Assembly: GCF_001524445.2 (NCBI RefSeq)
Contig: NZ_CP013418.1
Coordinates: forward strand, 2,542,001 to 2,606,000
Origin: Burkholderia savannae
GTDB lineage: Bacteria > Pseudomonadota > Gammaproteobacteria > Burkholderiales > Burkholderiaceae
Length of the DNA: 64,000 nucleotides
Direction of reading: 5' to 3'
The position numbers were made by a program, and so were the translations under genes. The first letter of the stretch is position 1. Every line of letters starts with the position of its first letter. Under the pieces are notes generated by a model, which saw only the letters and a program-made list of their open reading frames with translations, was not told where the DNA came from and made no database searches. Positions 63,232 through 64,000 of this stretch are shown here, one piece after another.

Positions 63232-64000
63232 ATGCCCGAAATCGTCACCATCACGCCGAACCCCGCCGTCGACGTCGCGACGTCCGTCGATCGCATCACC
63301 GACACCCGCAAGTTGCGCTGCGCGCCGGCGCGGCGCGATCCGGGCGGCGGCGGGATCAACGTCGCGCGCGTGCTCACGCGCCTCGGCGCCGATTGCTCGG
63401 CGCTCTATCTCGCGGGCGGCGATACCGGTCGCGCGCTGCGCGGCCTGCTCGCCGACGAAGGGGTGCGCGCGAGCTGCATCGACGTCGCCGGCGAGACGCG
63501 AGAAAACTTTTCGGTGCTCGAAACATCGACGGGGCGCGAATTCCGCTTCGTGCTGCCGGGCCCGGCGCTCGCGCCCGACGAATGGCCGCGCTGCGTCGAC
63601 GCGCTCGCGCGGCTCGCCGACGCGTCGCGCTATCTGGTGATGAGCGGCAGCTTGCCGCCCGGAATGCCCGACGATTGCTACGGCCGGCTCGCGCGGCTCG
63701 CGAACGCGCGCGGCGTGCGCACGGTCGTCGATACGTCGGGGCTGGCGCTCGCGGCCGCGCTCGATGCGGGCGTCTATCTGGTGAAGCCGAGCCTGGGCGA
63801 GCTGCGCGCGCTGACCGACCTGCCGCTCGACGACGACGCCGCGCGCCTCGCGGCCGCGCGCGCGATCGTCGGCAGCGGGCGCGCGCAGATCGTCGCGCTG
63901 ACGCTCGGCGACGCCGGCGCGCTCGTCGTGTCGCGCGACGATGCGGTGCGGCTGCCGGGCGTGAAGGTCGCGGTGCGCAGTGCGATCGGCGCGGGCGACA
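63232..64000 (+). CDS. PfkB-family kinase (1-phosphofructokinase/6-phosphofructokinase II), partial
   Basis: Runs off the right edge; 256 codons visible. The start MPEIVTITPNPAVDVATSVD is typical of PfkB-family phosphofructokinases, followed by the substrate motif GGGGINVARVLTRLG and MSGSLPPGMPDDCYG. The last visible residues are IGAGD, the catalytic Asp motif, so about 60 residues are missing. It phosphorylates fructose 6-phosphate or fructose 1-phosphate, or tagatose 6-phosphate. Its neighbour, a BON protein behind an FNR-like box, suggests a role in low-oxygen glycolysis. Confidence 0.88.
   Translation, partial: MPEIVTITPNPAVDVATSVDRITDTRKLRCAPARRDPGGGGINVARVLTRLGADCSALYLAGGDTGRALRGLLADEGVRASCIDVAGETRENFSVLETSTGREFRFVLPGPALAPDEWPRCVDALARLADASRYLVMSGSLPPGMPDDCYGRLARLANARGVRTVVDTSGLALAAALDAGVYLVKPSLGELRALTDLPLDDDAARLAAARAIVGSGRAQIVALTLGDAGALVVSRDDAVRLPGVKVAVRSAIGAGD

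Overview
The window is GC-rich (roughly two-thirds G+C) and reads as Burkholderia chromosome 2, most likely from the B. pseudomallei group. Markers for this are a subtilisin-type exoprotease matching MprA, an OXA-42/57/59-type class D beta-lactamase, an IrlRS/CusRS-type metal two-component pair, a DUF4148 protein and many short tandem repeats. The species call is inference from remembered families, not from a search. No rRNA, tRNA, insertion sequence, integrase or CRISPR array was recognised. About 47 protein genes are supported.

Layout. 0-8.2 kb (plus strand): two small unknown proteins, one cysteine-rich; a cupredoxin-like protein with an FTR1-type iron permease; a lipoprotein with a beta-propeller and a phosphoesterase domain; class C and class D beta-lactamases back to back. 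8.4-11.0 kb (minus): a DUF4148 protein and a histidine kinase/response regulator pair. 11.0-12.7 kb is a long gene-free interval. 12.7-18.4 kb: mprA, an S15-type peptidase lipoprotein, a uracil-DNA-glycosylase-fold protein and a class II aldolase.

18.5-28.0 kb (minus) is the most unusual part. It is a tight seven-gene run: a DNase II homologue; a 980-residue protein joining a nucleoside-phosphorylase-like domain to a divergent, cysteine-bearing UDG-like region; two tandem paralogues of unknown family; a calcineurin-like metallophosphoesterase; a protein that looks like a beta-propeller; and a ferritin-like/VioB-type protein. No member has an obvious signal peptide and five of the six junctions are 0-22 nt gaps or 4-nt overlaps (the sixth, 20609-20683, is 75 nt; DNase II to fusion is 66 nt). 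I read it as a candidate undescribed nucleic-acid-processing or toxic system.

28.8-30.4 kb: a dmeR-dmeF-type Ni/Co efflux pair with G-tract operators. 30.7-42.1 kb (minus): a glycine-rich secreted protein; a small exopolysaccharide set (two glycoside hydrolases, a Wzz/BY-kinase protein lacking its Walker A lysine, a Wzy-like polymerase, no glycosyltransferase); an ICMT-like membrane methyltransferase; and a lipoprotein with about 56 Gly-Thr-Ser triplets. 42.9-48 kb: an S53 peptidase, a zinc-finger DUF3268 protein and a dCACHE-GGDEF diguanylate cyclase.

48.8-53.1 kb: alpha/beta hydrolase, Baeyer-Villiger-type monooxygenase and short-chain dehydrogenase in one operon, divergent from a TetR regulator. 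53.4-56.4 kb: a LysR regulator divergent from a glutathione transferase and a PNPOx-like protein. 56.8-61.9 kb: a nucleoside uptake and catabolism set (CNT transporter, deoC, deoA, cdd) with an antisense 59-codon gene. 62.2-64.0 kb: a triple-BON protein behind an FNR-like palindrome, then a PfkB-family kinase cut by the window end. From 42 kb rightward, five intergenic gaps carry different heptanucleotide tandem arrays.
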